Positions 63,525-64,000 of a DNA stretch of 64,000 nucleotides are shown here, in pieces. The notes under the pieces were generated by a model, which was given only the letters and a program-made list of their open reading frames with translations, was not told the DNA's origin and ran no database searches. This DNA is from Amycolatopsis tolypomycina (GTDB taxonomy: Bacteria > Actinomycetota > Actinomycetes > Mycobacteriales > Pseudonocardiaceae), in contig NZ_FNSO01000004.1 in NCBI RefSeq assembly GCF_900105945.1, forward strand, positions 1,922,001 through 1,986,000, given 5' to 3'. Both the position numbers and the translations under genes were made by a program. Numbering within the stretch: the stretch's first letter is position 1; every line of letters starts with the position of its first letter.

Positions 63525-63854
63525 TCAGGGGGACGCCGTGCGGCCGGCGAGCCGGTAGCCCGCGCCGTGGGCGGTCCGGATCAGCACGTGGTGGCGGTCG
63601 CCGAGTTTCCGGCGCAGCCGGCCGACGTAGAAGCGGACCTTCCGGCTGTCGCCGCCGAGCGCGCGTTCGAGCAGCCAGCCCGGGCTGACGCGGTTGGGGT
63701 TGAGCATGAGCATCCGCAGCAGCCGGAATTCGGTCGGCGTCAGGTGGACCGCTTCTCCCCGGAGGCGCACCTTGCCGGTCCGCAGATTCATTTCGAGCCC
63801 TTGGACGCGCACCACGGGCTCCTGCGACGGAGTGCGCTCGATCACGTCGGTCAT
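63525..63854 (-). CDS. stand-alone OmpR/PhoB-type winged-helix regulator
   Basis: 109 residues from ATG 63854, with GAGGAA upstream. After about 15 residues the protein is just a Trans_reg_C winged helix: VQGLEMNLRTGKVRLRGEAV, HLTPTEFRLLRMLMLNPNRV, SPGWLLERALGGDSRKVRFY, VGRLRRKLGDRHHVLIRTAHGAGYRL. The usual N-terminal receiver domain is missing, and no kinase gene is nearby, so it is not a two-component response regulator in the usual sense. It is orphan-type, of the kind also seen in SARP N-termini, but without a BTAD. Target unknown; it may control the adjacent secreted protein. Confidence 0.85.
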   Translation of the reverse strand: MTDVIERTPSQEPVVRVQGLEMNLRTGKVRLRGEAVHLTPTEFRLLRMLMLNPNRVSPGWLLERALGGDSRKVRFYVGRLRRKLGDRHHVLIRTAHGAGYRLAGRTASP

Positions 63855-64000
63855 GATTCCTCGAATGGTTCAGGGAATTGTTCGGCGCAGAGTGTGTACG
63901 ACGGCAAAGATCGTGGACAAGGGTCCGGCGGCTGCGCATTCCGCGGAATTATCGTTCGGCGGATCCGGAGGCGCCAGGCTCGGACGCGGGTCACCCCGGG
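63855..64000. other. right-edge non-coding stretch
   Basis: The 146 bases upstream of the winged-helix gene contain AT-richer segments (GAATTGTTCGG, GAATTATCGTTCGG) that could be its promoter. No complete gene is visible before the window ends. Confidence 0.35.

Overview
The DNA is very GC-rich with a strong third-position GC bias, frequent GTG starts, many stop/start overlaps (GTGA, ATGA, TGATG), MalT/LAL-type LuxR regulators, a DUF222-HNH gene and large modular NRPS genes. This points to a filamentous actinomycete, most like Amycolatopsis or another Pseudonocardiaceae. That placement is inferred from gene style and protein families, not from a marker gene.

Layout. 1-17.7 kb: chromosomal housekeeping and stress genes. 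These are a left-truncated LuxR-type ATPase regulator, two tiny coupled genes, a DUF2252 protein, two small membrane proteins, a second large LuxR regulator, an AI-2E family permease, an epoxide hydrolase divergent from a WYL regulator, an operon of MFS exporter / isocitrate-lyase-fold enzyme / MDMPI-like protein / ECF sigma factor, a DedA protein, and a TerC-lipoprotein operon. TerC is preceded by a well-conserved yybP-ykoY manganese riboswitch with a readable Shine-Dalgarno sequestration mechanism.

17.8-54.5 kb: a nonribosomal peptide cluster. NRPS-1 (minus strand, about 4085 aa) reads C-A(degenerate)-T-C-A(Ser)-[C remnant]-A(Thr)-T-C-A-T-E. A free-standing C domain is followed by NRPS-2 (plus strand, 3325 aa), which reads C(D-accepting)-A-T-C(His to Gln)-A-T-C-A(Ser)-T-TE. 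An MbtH protein, an ACP, a ketosynthase, a KS-like partner without the active-site Cys and a ketoreductase follow in one overlapping operon, which suggests that a type II acyl chain caps the peptide. Two LAL regulators, a DrrAB-type ABC exporter, a 67-aa peptide gene and two tandem PAS-like LuxR regulators complete the cluster. NRPS-1 and the stand-alone C gene share an almost identical promoter block of about 38 bp, so both arms probably respond to the same activator. The E domain ending NRPS-1 and the DCL-like C domain starting NRPS-2 fit assembly in the order NRPS-1 then NRPS-2.

54.5-64 kb: a GH13 alpha-glucosidase and a divergent sugar-binding lipoprotein, then three small peptide genes around a large dyad. 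These three and the 67-aa peptide inside the NRPS cluster share a Pro-Leu ... Cys ... Leu-Leu-x-Val/Met layout that I do not recognise; it is the best candidate here for something undescribed. The window ends with a DUF222-HNH gene split exactly between two codons, inside its HNH motif, by a group II intron carrying its reverse transcriptase, then a secreted protein and a receiver-less winged-helix regulator.
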